Of a stretch of 64,000 nt of DNA, positions 1 to 13,000 are shown piece after piece; the first letter of the stretch is position 1, and each line of letters begins with the position of its first letter. The stretch is from Alisma plantago-aquatica (taxonomy: Eukaryota; Streptophyta; Magnoliopsida; Alismatales; Alismataceae): NCBI GenBank assembly GCA_963693085.1, contig OY856414.1:263943001-264007000 (forward strand), written 5' to 3'. Both the position numbers and the translations under genes were made by a program. The notes beneath the pieces were generated by a model that saw nothing but the letters and a program-made list of their open reading frames with translations, made no database searches and had not been told where the DNA came from.

Positions 1-1012
1 CTCTAAGGTATTTACCTAGGTTCATGGTTCTTGTTAAGCCGCTTATCTCACAAATTCTTCCAGCTTCCTCCTTGGTAACTCGCCTTGAGAAATAGATTCT
101 AGTTATATCTATGGATATAGCTTGATAGGACACCTGCTCGAACTTCCTGAAGCATTTCAAAATACCGTTTATGTTAGGAACATTAGCCTTTGCAAAGAGA
201 AGGATATCATCAGCAAAGCACAGGTGTGCTATTCATGGCCCATTCTGACCCATCTTTAAAGGAATCCAAGTTTTGTCCAGGACAATATCTTCTATCATCT
301 GGCTTAGCCTTTCTATGCAAAGAACAAAAATGTATGGGCTCAAAGGATCTCCTTGCCTAAGTCCCTTGGTAGCTTTGAAAACACCTGAAGTTTCTCCATT
401 CCAAGCGATAGTTGTGTGACCCATTGTGATTGAATTCATCATTACTGGCATATATTAGGAGGTATATCAGCTTTCTTGAGCGTGTCTTCTATGAAGCTCC
501 AATCCGTCATATCATAGGCTTTAGTTAAGTCAATCCTAATTGCCATAGCTTTTGTAGATGTCCTCTTCCTCATCGAGTATATAAGCTCCTAGGATACCAC
601 TGTATTATCAGAAATTTTCTGTCCTGGGACAAAAGCACTTTGCGCAGGGTTAATCCATTTTAGGAGCCAGACTTTTAAACGTTCCACTACACCCTTCGAA
701 CAAATATTCATAATGGCGTTGTTGAGGGAAATAGGACGGAACTGATTGCTTGACTCAGGCTTGGAGACTTTAGGTATGAGAATGATAATGGAGTCGCACA
801 TTCCTTCCTCCATAGTAGAGCAGTGAACTGCGTCATTTACAGTTCTAACAATAGACTAATAACACTCCAGTTAGAATTAATGAAGTGAGTAGTGGTGCCA
901 TCCGGCCCAACAACTTTGAAAGGGTTCATCTTTCTAAGTACATCCTCAATTTCAGAAATCCCGACTTCTTTAGCAATATGTACTCGTGCCTTCTGAGTAA
1001 TTGCAGAGAAAC
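1..1012 (-). pseudogene. LINE ORF2 reverse transcriptase fragment
   Basis: Three overlapping minus-strand frames together read as a plant LINE RT. The upstream linker (NPFKVVGPDG) lies near 910, the IILIPKV / FRPISL block near 720-790, KGLRQGDPLSPYIFVLCIERL near 310-370, and the catalytic FADD box (CFADDILLFA) near 200-230. RT copies the LINE RNA by target-primed reverse transcription in the nucleus. The reading frame is broken by frameshifts and stops between about 450 and 590 and near 815. The part downstream of the FADD box continues off the left edge. Confidence 0.88.
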
Positions 1013-4000
1013 TGTGACCCCCACCATCACACAGACAACGAGATGACACACGAAAACGTGTGGAACCATATATTACCGAAAACACAGGTTAATTAAAACT
1101 GATTGTGGAAAACATACATACAGATCATTTGCAACCAGGCCCTGCAAGAAGATCATGATATAGATATATTCAAGATCACCTGTCAGATATGTTCACCACT
1201 TAAAGTCACACACTTTCGCAACAACGCATATTAGTTCATCACCTGTTTATACATACAAAACATGCCACGTACGACCAACAACAGGGTATACACAAATTAC
1301 AGCAGCAAAACATCGTGAAACGTCATGAAAACACTTCCAAGGACCTGAGAGTACATGGATGACTCTAGGACTCTACTACAAAACCACCAAAACAACAACA
1401 TGTCCATCTCTTGCCTTCTACTGCTCTTCTTGCTGCTCAGCCGCAACCTCACGACCACCACCACATCTAGAGCGATCACCTAAAAAGGGTGTAAACTAGC
1501 GGGGTGAGACACACAGTCCCATCGAGAAACATAACTCCCCACCGCAACTATAAAACCTCAAAGGTTAAAGAAGATAACATCAAATAACTGATAAAGCATA
1601 TAACAAGAGCAGCATACTGAGCAAAGCTATTATTACCATCAAGCTTACCAAGATATCCGGGAAGCATATTACCAAGTATTTCTTTATGGAACATGATTGA
1701 CAAGATAAGCTTTATAAGAACTTATCAAAAGATATAAGGATCGTACACGTATCATAAGGATCGTACGCACAAGTGCATAGTTCAACTAGATCAGCTATAT
1801 AAGTAAGGCCTCAATAAATGTTACATGTTTTTCTCTAAGCAAGATATCCTTATTCGGCGAGATTATGTTTTATTATGCCCTGAGGAAGTGAGCCTTCCCT
1901 GCTCAAATCCAACCATTGGCTGCGAAGCCCAATTCGGTGCCATACAAGGTCTAAGGAGATCTGGACTCCATGACCTCACCTTCTCATGGTCAGTACACGA
2001 ATCATCAAGTAAGACCGATGTCTTATGCTTATAGGCCTTAGCCTCTAGGTTAGCTCCGCAAGCTACCCATCTCTAGCTCACCTCATCATAGGTGCTAGTA
2101 CATACATCTAAGCCATGAACGCATCATGCTCATCATCACATATCTTGAGCCATGGGCATGTTCACCATTCTCCATACATCCCGAGTCTGCAACCACAGTT
2201 GCACTCAACCCTCCTATTTTAGGCTAGGAGAAACCTCACATATTCAACAATATGCGCTCCAGGTAATCCCGTAGGATAAAACTATTTCACCATCACCAAA
2301 TACTGACGGTAATGGATCTATGGCCAGGGAAAACTACATGATATGTTTATCTATCATTGATTAGTATATTTTAAGCCAATTGTTGAGGCAAAACTAGGTA
2401 TAAACATAGCCTTATAGAATTACATCACTGTTTCCATCATTATACTATCTTGGGTCCTAGATCCCTCATGATATCAACCATTGCCTCTCAAGGCATCACA
2501 ATCATGCATCAGCATCCTGGGAACACATCCCTTATCTCATGATCAGAGGATAACATCTCAGCTAGGCACTCAGCCTTATATTAGGTCCTCAAACCTATCA
2601 ACTTGTTATTTTATTAACAAGAATTATCATCACACTATGCTAGTCAGAGCACATATATCTCATAGCTCTTACTAGGCTATGAATACACATGAAATACCTG
2701 CATGGTTAGTATATACATAACTAAAGACATCATGGATTAACAGAATGATCATGCTATCAAGTATAAAGAAACATCCCTGAGTATATCACACAAGCTTTAT
2801 CATTCATAGTATTATTATTTGTCATGGGCATATGTTATGCCTTATACTTGTGATAATATGCATGTGCTATATCAACATGTGAAGCAACATCATAAGCTTC
2901 TTGGTTCACAACCTATCATTATATCTCATCATCATGTTTGTAGGATGCAAGGTGATTACATCATATTACTTGTTTTATCATTAATAAAAGAGAACCATCA
3001 ACTATATACATTCTAGGGTTATCAGAGCCCTCACCCAAACTCATGCAACCCTCACTATAGGTATGACGAGCAGCGCCAACCCTTACCAAAGGGTGTACCG
3101 GCTAGGGTTCCAACCCTAAACCAACTCACCACTAAATGGCCAACCTCAACACCAACTATCGTGCAACAAGGACTCACCAACTCATGGTGTCGGGCAGAGT
3201 GTATCATGCATCAATAAATGCTATCGGCCCAAGACCTATCGTGCACCAAACTAGGGTTAGGGTTTGGTTCTACTATCGGTTAACCATCAACAAAGACCAT
3301 ATTGACCCAAGGGTATCGCCCAAGGTGCCCCAACATCCAACCTCTTCATATCGTCCAAGAGGCCTTCAAGGATAACGACCAAGGCCACCTAAAGACAAGG
3401 GAGTGCTTCGAGCACCCTCTCTACATGGTGTGTCATCCAAGACTTAACCCTAAGAGGGATATTGACAACATCTCATCAAGGGTGTATCGCCCACTCAACA
3501 AATCCACCAAGGGTATCGTCCAAGGGACCATGACGGGCACCAACTAAGCTTCAACTAGGCATATCGGCCTGGGATACAAGGATCACCCAAGCAAGCTTAT
3601 CTACCAAGGGTCACACCTCAAGGACATATCGTGCATTAAGGGTAGACAACTCTTGTCGCCTAGAGCAGCACTAACGCCCAAGATTGGGTTGAGGCTTCAT
3701 CTTGACCAAGATGCCCATCCGGGGGTTTAGCAACCATCTCACCCAAACCCTAACTCTAGGGTGGATAAGGAATATCAGGAACCAAGGAAAAACTATCTCA
3801 CAAGGGTGTATCGGGCAGGGCACTCAACAACCCATAATGCCCAAGCACACAAGGGTATCGGCCAAAGGTACAACCCAAGACAAGAAGGTTATCGGACGCC
3901 ACTAACCCCAAAGACATATCGTGCAAGACACAACCCAACAAGGTCGTCCTCAACCTCAAGCACAAGGGCACCGAACACTAATTGATCAAGAAGGTCAGCT

Positions 4001-5264
4001 CACCTATCAACAACCAAGAGAGAGGAGTGTTGCACAACCTCTTTCACAAATCGGGGAACCACAAGGATACAACCTCAACCTAGGTCATCAAAAGTGCACC
4101 TCTCAAATCCATGGTGAGAGGAGGGTATTGCCCAAGCAACTAGAATATAAGCTCACCTCTCAACTTAAACGAGAGAGGGGTATTGCCCACATTACTAGAG
4201 CTCAAACTCACTTCTCTAGACCAAAGAGAGAAAGGAGTGTTGCTACCAAAGAAAACCTCAACTATGGTTCGGCCAACAAGGGTACAAAGGTACAAAACAT
4301 CAACCATAACAACAAGATCACTAAGGCTAAAGGTGCAACTAAGCAAGAAACTTATCTTAGAACATACATGGCCGATTATGATCATAAGAAAACATACATG
4401 AATATAGATGAAGGTAGTATGGTTAGGGTTAGGAGTTATGTCACCCACCTTAAGCAAGCTCCAAGCTCCTAGCACCAAGCTTCCAAGCTCAAGCACCACC
4501 ACAAGAAGGAGAACAAAGCACTCTAGGGTTCGACAACCACTAGAGGAAGAAGAAGACTCCAAGGAGAAGGATTGGCCACCAAGCTTTGTAAAGGAAGAGT
4601 GTCGTCCACTAAGGAAGAGAGAAACCAAGGAAATAAAGAGATCCTTAGCAAGAGAAAGAAGGTACATATATAGGAGAGGGTGGAGGAGAAACCAAGGTAA
4701 GACAAGGCAAGGTGTCGCCCACCTAGGGACACTTGTCCATGGGCAATGTCACCTCCTTATCTCACCTTAAACACATGTCCAAGGCCATTTCCACATGCAA
4801 GAATCATGCACCAAGTGTCCACTGGTGGTGACACAAACAAGGTCAAAGGGTCAAAGGGGTCCATGGCCGATACACCCCATCTCCATGCCCGACACACCTC
4901 CCAGGTGACACACTTATGGCTGATACAAGGCACTCTAGCCCGACACAAGGTCCAACAAGGTAAGGGCAAGGCCCAAGCAAGGCAAAACAAGTCCCAACAA
5001 TTCTCATACATACCCAAAGCAACTCAAGCAACGATCCCAACCCTTCCTCTCAACACTAGAGGAAGCAAGGAGAGAGAAGAACACTTCTCAAGGTGATAAC
5101 TTGACCATCAACCCTATACTTGGGTAAATTGCAAGTAGCACCTCCAACACTCAACAAGCACAAGCAAACCCTAATCACCACTAAAGGTGATTAACAAGCA
5201 ACTAAACACCAGGGTTAGGTAAAGCAAACAGGATAAGCCCAAAATGGAGGTCAGGGTCCTTACA
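1013..5264 (-). repeat. 3' LTR of gypsy A (4,252 bp)
   Basis: Direct repeat of 10096-14356. It starts TGTGACCCCC and ends GTCCTTACA. It contains no gene: the open frames of 60-180 codons in it are chance frames in LTR DNA. Between about 3190 and 3930 it holds many copies of a degenerate TATCG(G/T/C)(C/G)C motif, for example near 3225, 3315, 3487, 3510, 3808 and 3855. A GAGAGGAG-type purine-rich repetitive stretch follows at 4015-4260. Telomere-like AAACCCTAA motifs occur, for example near 3745 and 5165. Confidence 0.93.
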
Positions 5265-5276
5265 AGTTATAAACCT

Positions 5277-8200
5277 CTATAAAGGGATTTTGTCCCCGAA
5301 ATCCGAAGAGAAAAGCGAGGGATACTTCCTCCTCATCTCTTCCTCAAGCTCCCATGTGGCTTCCTCAATGCCACAATGATGCCAAAGAACCTTCACAAGA
5401 GCCATGTCCTTCCTCTTCAGCTTCTTTACTCTTCTGTCAAGGATCGCCACCAGACCCTCCTCGTAGGTCACGTATTCATCAAGCTCAACCTCAACTGGCT
5501 GTAAAATTGTCCATGTCTGGATGACTTTTCTTCAACATACTGACATGGAACACTAGATGCAACCTATGCAACTCTGGCGGTAGTTCTAACTTGTAAGCTA
5601 CCTTGCCAACACGTGCTATCACCGGGTACGACCCCATATACCTGGGTGCCAGTTTGCCCTTCCGGCCAAACCTTAGCACGCCTTTCCAAGGTGAAACCTT
5701 GAGATACACTTTGTCTCCTACTTGGAACTCTAGAGGTCGTCGACGATTGTCTGCATAAGACTTCTGTCTGTCCTGTGCTATTTTCAACTTTTTCTATATC
5801 ACTCTGATCTTTTCTGTTGTCTGCTGTACTAACTTAGGACCCAAAAGCTGATTTTCACCAGTCTCATACCAGTATAAAGGGGATCTGCACTTCCTTCCAT
5901 ATAGAGCCTCATAAGGAGCCATGTCAATGCTCCATTGGTAACTATTGTTATAAGAGAACTCTATCAAATTGAGATGCATGTCCCAACTACCTAGGAACTA
6001 CAAAACACAAGCTCAGAGAAGATCCTCCAAAGTCTGAATAGTCCTTTCAGACTGTCCATCTGTCTAGGGGTGGAAAGCGGTACTGAACCTCAACTGCATT
6101 CCCAACGCTTTATGCAATCATTCCTAGAAACGACTTGTGAACTGAGGACCTCTTTCAGAAACTATTGTTGCTGGTACACCGTGCAAGCATACTATCTCAT
6201 CTACATATACCTGAGCGAGCTTCTCGGTTGTATACGTTGTTTTTACCAGTATAAAATGAGTAGATTTCGTCAATCTGTCCACTATCACCCAAATGGAATC
6301 ATGATTCTTAGCTGTCTTTGGTAGACCAACTACAAAATCCATGGTTATATGATCCCATTTCCATTGTGGTATCAGAATGGGTTGCAACGTACCTACCGGC
6401 TTCTAATGCTCAACTTTAACTTGCTGACATACTGCACACTTAGCCACAAACTCAGCTACATCCTTCTTCAAGCCAGACCACCAATATAGGTCCTTTAGGT
6501 TATGATACATCTTGGTGACTCCTGGATACATAGCATACATTGATGTGTGTGCTTCCTCGAGCACTAGATTTCTTATATTATCACCATCAGGAACCACCAT
6601 CCTACCATGATAACAAAGTAGTCCATCCTCAAACTCATGGAACCCATCACACTTTTTGCTGCCAAGCTCTGACCTGATTAATTGCACTGCACCATCTGCC
6701 TACTGTGCGTCTTTGATCTGCTGTATCAACGTAGGTTTGACTTGCATCTATGCCAATAGTCTTGCGAACAAGGAAAATTCCAACTGCACATTCATCTGCC
6801 GCAAGGAGACAAACATATCCCACCTATGGCAGACCAAGGAACTCAACTGTGCTTTCTTCATGGGGAGAGAAGAAGATTTTCTGCTAAGCGCATCAGCTAC
6901 CACATTTTCCTTACCAGGATGATACTCAATGGTGCAATCATAATCATTGATTAGCTCCATCCAATGACGTTTTTGCATATTCAGCTCGCTCTGCGAAAAG
7001 ATATACTTCAAGTTTGTATGATCTATAAAGATCTGACACACTTCCCCATAAAGATAGTGTCTCCAAATCTTTAACGCATGAACCACCACTGCCAACTCCA
7101 AATCATGTGTCAGATAGTTCTCCTCATGTTTCTTAAGATGTCACGAAGCAAAAGAAACCACATGATCTTCTTGCATCAGCACGCAACCTAAACCTTTCTT
7201 AGAAGCATCGTGAAAAACAACATAGCCTTTCCCAGACTCTGGAAGCACTAGCACTGGAGCACTAGTCAGCTTCTCCTTCAAACTTTGGAAAGCTTGGTGA
7301 CAACGATCATCCCAAATAAAAGGTACATCCTTCTTGGTCATCTTTGTCATCAGTAACACGATTGCACTGAAGTCCTTGATAAACCTCCGGTAGTATCCTG
7401 CCAAACCTAGGAAACTACAAACTTTTGTCGGCGTCTTTGGTTGCTCCCAATCTGCCACTAACTACAACTTCTTAGGGTCCACTCTGACTCCTTTTGCAGA
7501 TATCACATGACCCAGGAAGGTCACTTCCTTCAACCAGAACTCACATTTGCTGAACTTAGCATACAACTGATGTTGATGAAGAAGAGTCAATGCTTGTCGA
7601 AGATGTCACTCATGCTCTTTCCTGTCCTGACTATAGATCAAAATGTCATCTATAAAGACTACAACAAATTGATCTAGGAACAGACAGAACACTCAGTTCA
7701 TCAGGTCCATGAAAGCAGCAGGTGCATTGGTTAGCCCAAACGGCATAACCACAAACTCAAAGTGACCATACCTCGTCCTAAATGCTGACTTTGGTATGTC
7801 ATCCGTCTTAATCCTCAACTGATGATATCAAGACTGTAGATCGATCTTTGAGAACACTGTAGCACCACACAACTGATCGAACAGATCATCTATCCTCAGC
7901 AACGGGTACTTATTCTTGATCGTGACTTTGTTCAACAGCCGATAATCTATGCATAGGCGCATCGACCCGACCTTCTTCTTAACAAACAACACTAGAGCAC
8001 CCCAAGGTGACGTTCTCTGTCGGATGAAACCTTTCTCCAACAACTCCTGTAACTTCTTCTTCAACTCTACCATCTCTGCTGGAGCCATCCTATACGGTGT
8101 TTGTGCAAATGGTTGTGTTCCTGGTACCAAATTGATATCAAAATCAATCTCTCGAGGTGGGGGAACACTGGGAAACTCATCAAGAAACACATCCATGAAC

Positions 8201-9963
8201 TCTCGAACAACTGTTACCTCCTCGAGGCTAGGAACTTTCTCCTTAGTATCCACAACATGAGCAGAGAAAGCCTTACAACCTTGCCACATCAACTTTTCTG
8301 CCACCATCGCTGACACTAGACATGTCAGAAGAATCTTCCTATCTCCTTGGAAGATCCACTTCTCTCCTTCTTCATCAAACACTGCCTGCTTGGAACCACA
8401 GTCCAACACAACCTTATACTTCTCTAAGGTATCCATCCCAAGGATTACATCGAATCCATGCATATCAAGTGGTATAAGGTCTACTTGTATCTTGTGTCCC
8501 AAAAAAGATAGAACACAGGATGGACACACTTCTCGAAGCATCGAGGAACCATCAAGAGGGGTTTCTAACAACAGGCTATCTTTCTTACAACTAACAGGTA
8601 AAAGACAGTTTTCAAGAAGACTATGTGCGATAAAAGAGTGCATAGCACCTGGTTCAACCAAAACAGATATAAAGCAAGAAGAAGACAAATCAGAATGAAA
8701 TAACTCCATCTGACCTGCCACCACTCGTGGGTTGACTATCTCCTTCGGCTGATTCATAGCATAGAATCGAGCCGTTTCTTGTTGTCCACATCCTATGCCT
8801 CCTTGAGCAGACGATCCCGCTTGCGACGCTTGACCGCGTCCTCACTCTCTGCTAGCACAGGGCTGCTGTCTGTCTGGTCCTTGTTGATTCTGTCTCAACT
8901 GTTGTGTTACCTCAACATCTCTTCTTGGGCAATTTGAATTTAAATGCCCCATCTGTCCACAGTGATAACATGACCTACCTTCTGTCTGTGGTCTAGATGG
9001 CTTTGTTACTGCCACATAAGCTATACTATGCGCCTTCGAAGGTGAAGAAATATAACCTCTTCCCTTACTCAGGGACCATTGTGACGGTGCACCAGAACCT
9101 CTCATCATGGAAGGTACTGAAAACCTTGACTTCTTGAAGCCACCAGATCTTTGTTCCTGGAACTGAGCAATCCTTTTCCTGGTCATGGACTCCCTTTTTT
9201 CCCTAACAGATCGTTCAATCCTGCGGATGGATTCCAGGAATGTGGCAAACTGCTCCCGATTCTCTAAAGCAACAACAGGTGTCGACAGATCAACACTCAA
9301 ACCTTTCTCAAACCGCCTGATCCTATCATCATCTGTCACTGCCATGTGAGGACAAAACCTCAGCAAGTCCATGAACTTGGCTTCATACTCAGTGATGCTC
9401 AAAGATCCTTGGCATAGATGCTCAAACTGGTTGATCTTCTCGTCCAGATACGTCTTCGGAAAGTATCTGCTGACGAACTCTTGCCGGAAGATCTCCCAAC
9501 CGATCTTCTCACCAGGTCGCTTCTCCTCCTTGATGGCCCACCAGTGGCTAGAACTTCCCTTCAGAAGGTAGACATTGTGTTTGACTTTGTCCGCTTCAGG
9601 GATGTCGAGGATCCGGAAGGCCTTCTCAAGACCTGTCAGCCACAGATCTGCATCTGCTGGATCAGCCATCCCAGCATAATCCGAAGCTCTGACTCAGCGA
9701 AGCCGCTCAAAGGTCTTCCCAATACCCGATGCTTCACCATGGGGAGCCTGTGCTCTTGGATGAGGCACTGGAAACCTTTCCACCATGTGATTCATCATAG
9801 CCATCATCTGCCCCATAAGCTATTAGTAGGCAGGGTTTTCAAGAATGGCTAGGTCAAGTTGGGGGACCTCAGGCACCCAATCTCCATGTGCCTGTCCTAC
9901 TGCTCCATCTACTGATGCAGCATCGCTGCTCTCGGTAGCATGTTCTTCATGGTTTCCAGACAT
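5277..9963 (-). pseudogene. Gypsy A gag-pol polyprotein, inactivated by many stops
   Basis: Reading from Met at 9961-9963 (MSGNHEEH...), the homologous order is: gag (9669-8842), CCHC zinc knuckle CYHCGQMGHLNSNC (near 8940), retropepsin-like region with VEPGAMHSF where the gypsy B copy has IDPGATHSF, so the catalytic Asp is replaced by Glu (near 8650). Then come RT with the FIDD box (near 7640), RNase H with DHTNLKYIF (near 7020), integrase HHCC and core (6690-5800), and a chromodomain-like tail ending near 5280. At least fifteen in-frame stops are present, for example after NPAY near 9825, near 9695, 8840, 7827, 7700, 7610 and 7140. One frameshift lies near 5500. Otherwise the frame is well preserved, suggesting decay mainly by point mutation. 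Confidence 0.92.
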
Positions 9964-10076
9964 CTTTAAGCTTTATCTTCTGCTGAGAGCAGAAGGTTAT
10001 TGTAAGAAAATCTGGGAAACTCACAAGAACATACGCAAACCTAGTCCTAGATCCATGTAGACTCAGCGAACCGAGA

Positions 10077-10088
10077 GCTCTGATACCA
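10077..10088 (-). other. Primer-binding site of gypsy A (tRNA-iMet)
   Basis: On the minus strand TGGTATCAGAGC follows the 5' LTR (ending at 10096) after a 7-nt spacer. It is complementary to the 3' end of initiator methionine tRNA, the usual primer for minus-strand DNA synthesis in this group. It fixes the orientation of the element. Confidence 0.92.
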
Positions 10089-10095
10089 AACCAAC

Positions 10096-13000
10096 TGTGA
10101 CACCCTGCCATCACACAGAAAATGAGATGACACGTGAAAACGGACGGAACCATATATTATCGAAAACACAGGTTAATTAAAACCGATTGCGGAAAGCATA
10201 CATATAGATCATTTGCAACCAGGCCCTGTAAGAAGATCAGGTTATAGATATATTCAAGATCACCTGTCAAATATGTTCACCACTTAAAGTCACCCAAGGT
10301 CACAACAACACATATTAGTTCATCACCTGTTTATACATACATAACAGGCCACGTACGACCAACAACATGGTATACACAAATTACAACAACTAAACATAGT
10401 GAAACGTCGTCAAAATACTTACAAGGACCTGAGAGTACAGGGATGACTCTAGGACTCTACTACAAAACCACCAAAACAACAACATGTCCATCTCTTGCCT
10501 TCTACTACTCTTCTTGCTGCTCAGCCGCAACCTCACGACCACCACCACGTCTAGAGCGATCACCTAAAAAAGGTGTGAACCAGCAGGGTGAGACACACAG
10601 TCCCAACGAGAAACATAACTCCTCGTCACAACTATAAAACCTCAAAGGTTAAATAAGATAACAACAAATAACTGATAAAGCATATAACAAGAGCAACATA
10701 CTGAGCAAAGCTATTGTTACCATCAAGCTTACCAAGATATCCGGGAGGCATATCACCAAGTATTTCTTTATGGAACATGATTGACAAGATAAGCTTTATA
10801 AGAACTTATCACAAGATATAAGGATCGTACACGTATCATAAGCATTGTATGTACAATTGCATAGTTCAACTAGATCAACTATATAGCAAGGCCTCAATCA
10901 ATGTTCCGTGTTTTGCTCTAAGCAAGATATCCTTATTCCGTTGGATTACATTTTATTATGCCCTGAGGAAGTGAGCCTTCCCTGCTCAAATCCAACCATT
11001 GGATGCGAAGCCCAATCCGGTGCCATACAAGGTCTAAGGAGATCCGGACTCCATGACCTCACCTTCTCGTGGTCAGTACACAAATCATCAAGCAAGACCG
11101 CAATCTTATGCTTATAGGCCTCAACCTCTGGGTTAGCTCCGCAAGCTACCCATCTGTAGCTCACCTCATCATAGGTTCTAGTACATACATCTGAGCCATG
11201 AACACATCATGTTCATCATCACATCTCTTGAGGCATGGGCCTGTTCACCATGCTCCATACATCCCGAGTCTACAACCACAGTTGCACTCAACCCTCCTAT
11301 TTTAAGCTAGGGGAAACCTTGCATATTCAACAATATGCGCTCCAGGTAATCCTGCAGGATGAAACTGTTTCACCATCACCAAATACTGACAGTAATGGAT
11401 CTATGTCCAGGGAAAACTACATGATATGTTTATCTATCATTGATTAGTATATTTTAAGCCAATTGTTGAGGCAAAACAAGGTATAAACATAGCCTTATAT
11501 AATTACATCACTGTTGCCATCATTATACTATCTTGGGACCTCGATCCCTCATGATATCAACCATTGCCTCTCAAGGCATCACAATCATGCATCAACATCC
11601 TGGGAACGCATCCCTTATCTCATCATCAGAGGATAACATCTCAGCTAGGCACTCAGCCTTATATTAGGTCCTCAGACCTATCAACTTGTTATTTTATTAA
11701 CAAGAATTATCATCACACTGTGCTAGTCCGAGCACATATATCTCATAGCTCGTACTAGGATATGAATCCACATGAAATACCTGCATGGTTAGTATATACA
11801 TAACTAAAGCCATCATGGATTAACAGAATGATCATGCTATCAAGTATAAAGAAACATCCCTAAGTATATCACACAAGCTTTATCATTCATAGTATTATTA
11901 TTTGTCATGGGCATATGTTATGCCTTATACTTGTGATCATATGCATGTGTTATATCAACATGTGAAGCAACATCATAAGCTTCCAAGCTTCCTGGTTCAC
12001 AACCTATCATTATATCTCATCATCATGTTTGCAGGATGCAAGGTGATTACATCATATTACTTGTTTTATCATTAATAAAAGAGAACCATCAACTATATAC
12101 ATTCCAGGGTCATCATAGCCCTCACCCAAACTCCTGTAACCCTCACTACAGGTATGGCAAGCAGCGCCAACCCTTACCAAAGGGTGTGCCGGCTAGGGTT
12201 CCAACCCTAAAGCAACTTACCACTAAACGGCCAACCTCAACACCAACTATCATGCAACAAGGACTCACCAACTCATGGTGTCAGGCAGAGTGTATCGTGC
12301 ATCAACAAATGCTATCGGCCCAAGCCCTATCATGCACAAAACTAGGGTTAGGGTTAGGTTCCACTACCGAGTAACCATCAGCAAAGACCATATCGACCCA
12401 AGGGTATTGCCCAAGGCGCCCCAACGTCCAACCTCTTCATATCGTCCAAGAGGCCTTCAAGGATAACGACCAAGGCCAGCTAAAGACAAGGGAGTGCATC
12501 GAGCACCCTCTCTACATGGTGTGTCATCCAAGACTTAACCCTAAGAGGGATATCGGGTAACATCTCATCAAGGGTGTATCGCCCACCCAACAATTCCACC
12601 AAGGGTATCGTCCAAGGGACCATGACGGGCACCAACTAAGCTTCAACTGGGCATATCTGCTAGGGATACAAGGATCACCCAAGCAAGCTTATCTACCAAG
12701 GGTCACACCTCAAGGACATATCATGCATTAAGGATAGACAACTCTTGTCGCCTAGAGCAACACTAACGCCCAAGCTTAGGTTGATGCTTCATCTCGACCA
12801 AGATGCCCATCCAGGGTTTAGCAACCATCTCGCCCAAACCCTAACTCTAGGGTGGATAAGGAATATCGGGCACCAAGGAAAAACTATCTCATAAGGGTGT
12901 ATCAGGCAGGGCAGTCAACAACCCATAACGCCCAAGAACACAAGGGTATCGGCCAAAGGTACAACCCAAGACAAGAAGGTTATCGGGCGTCACTAAACCC

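Noticed and set aside
3921..4667. Frames of 183 and 175 codons on opposite strands
   Set aside because: They lie inside the gypsy A LTR, are low-complexity, and are not kept open in the other LTR copy; no domain.
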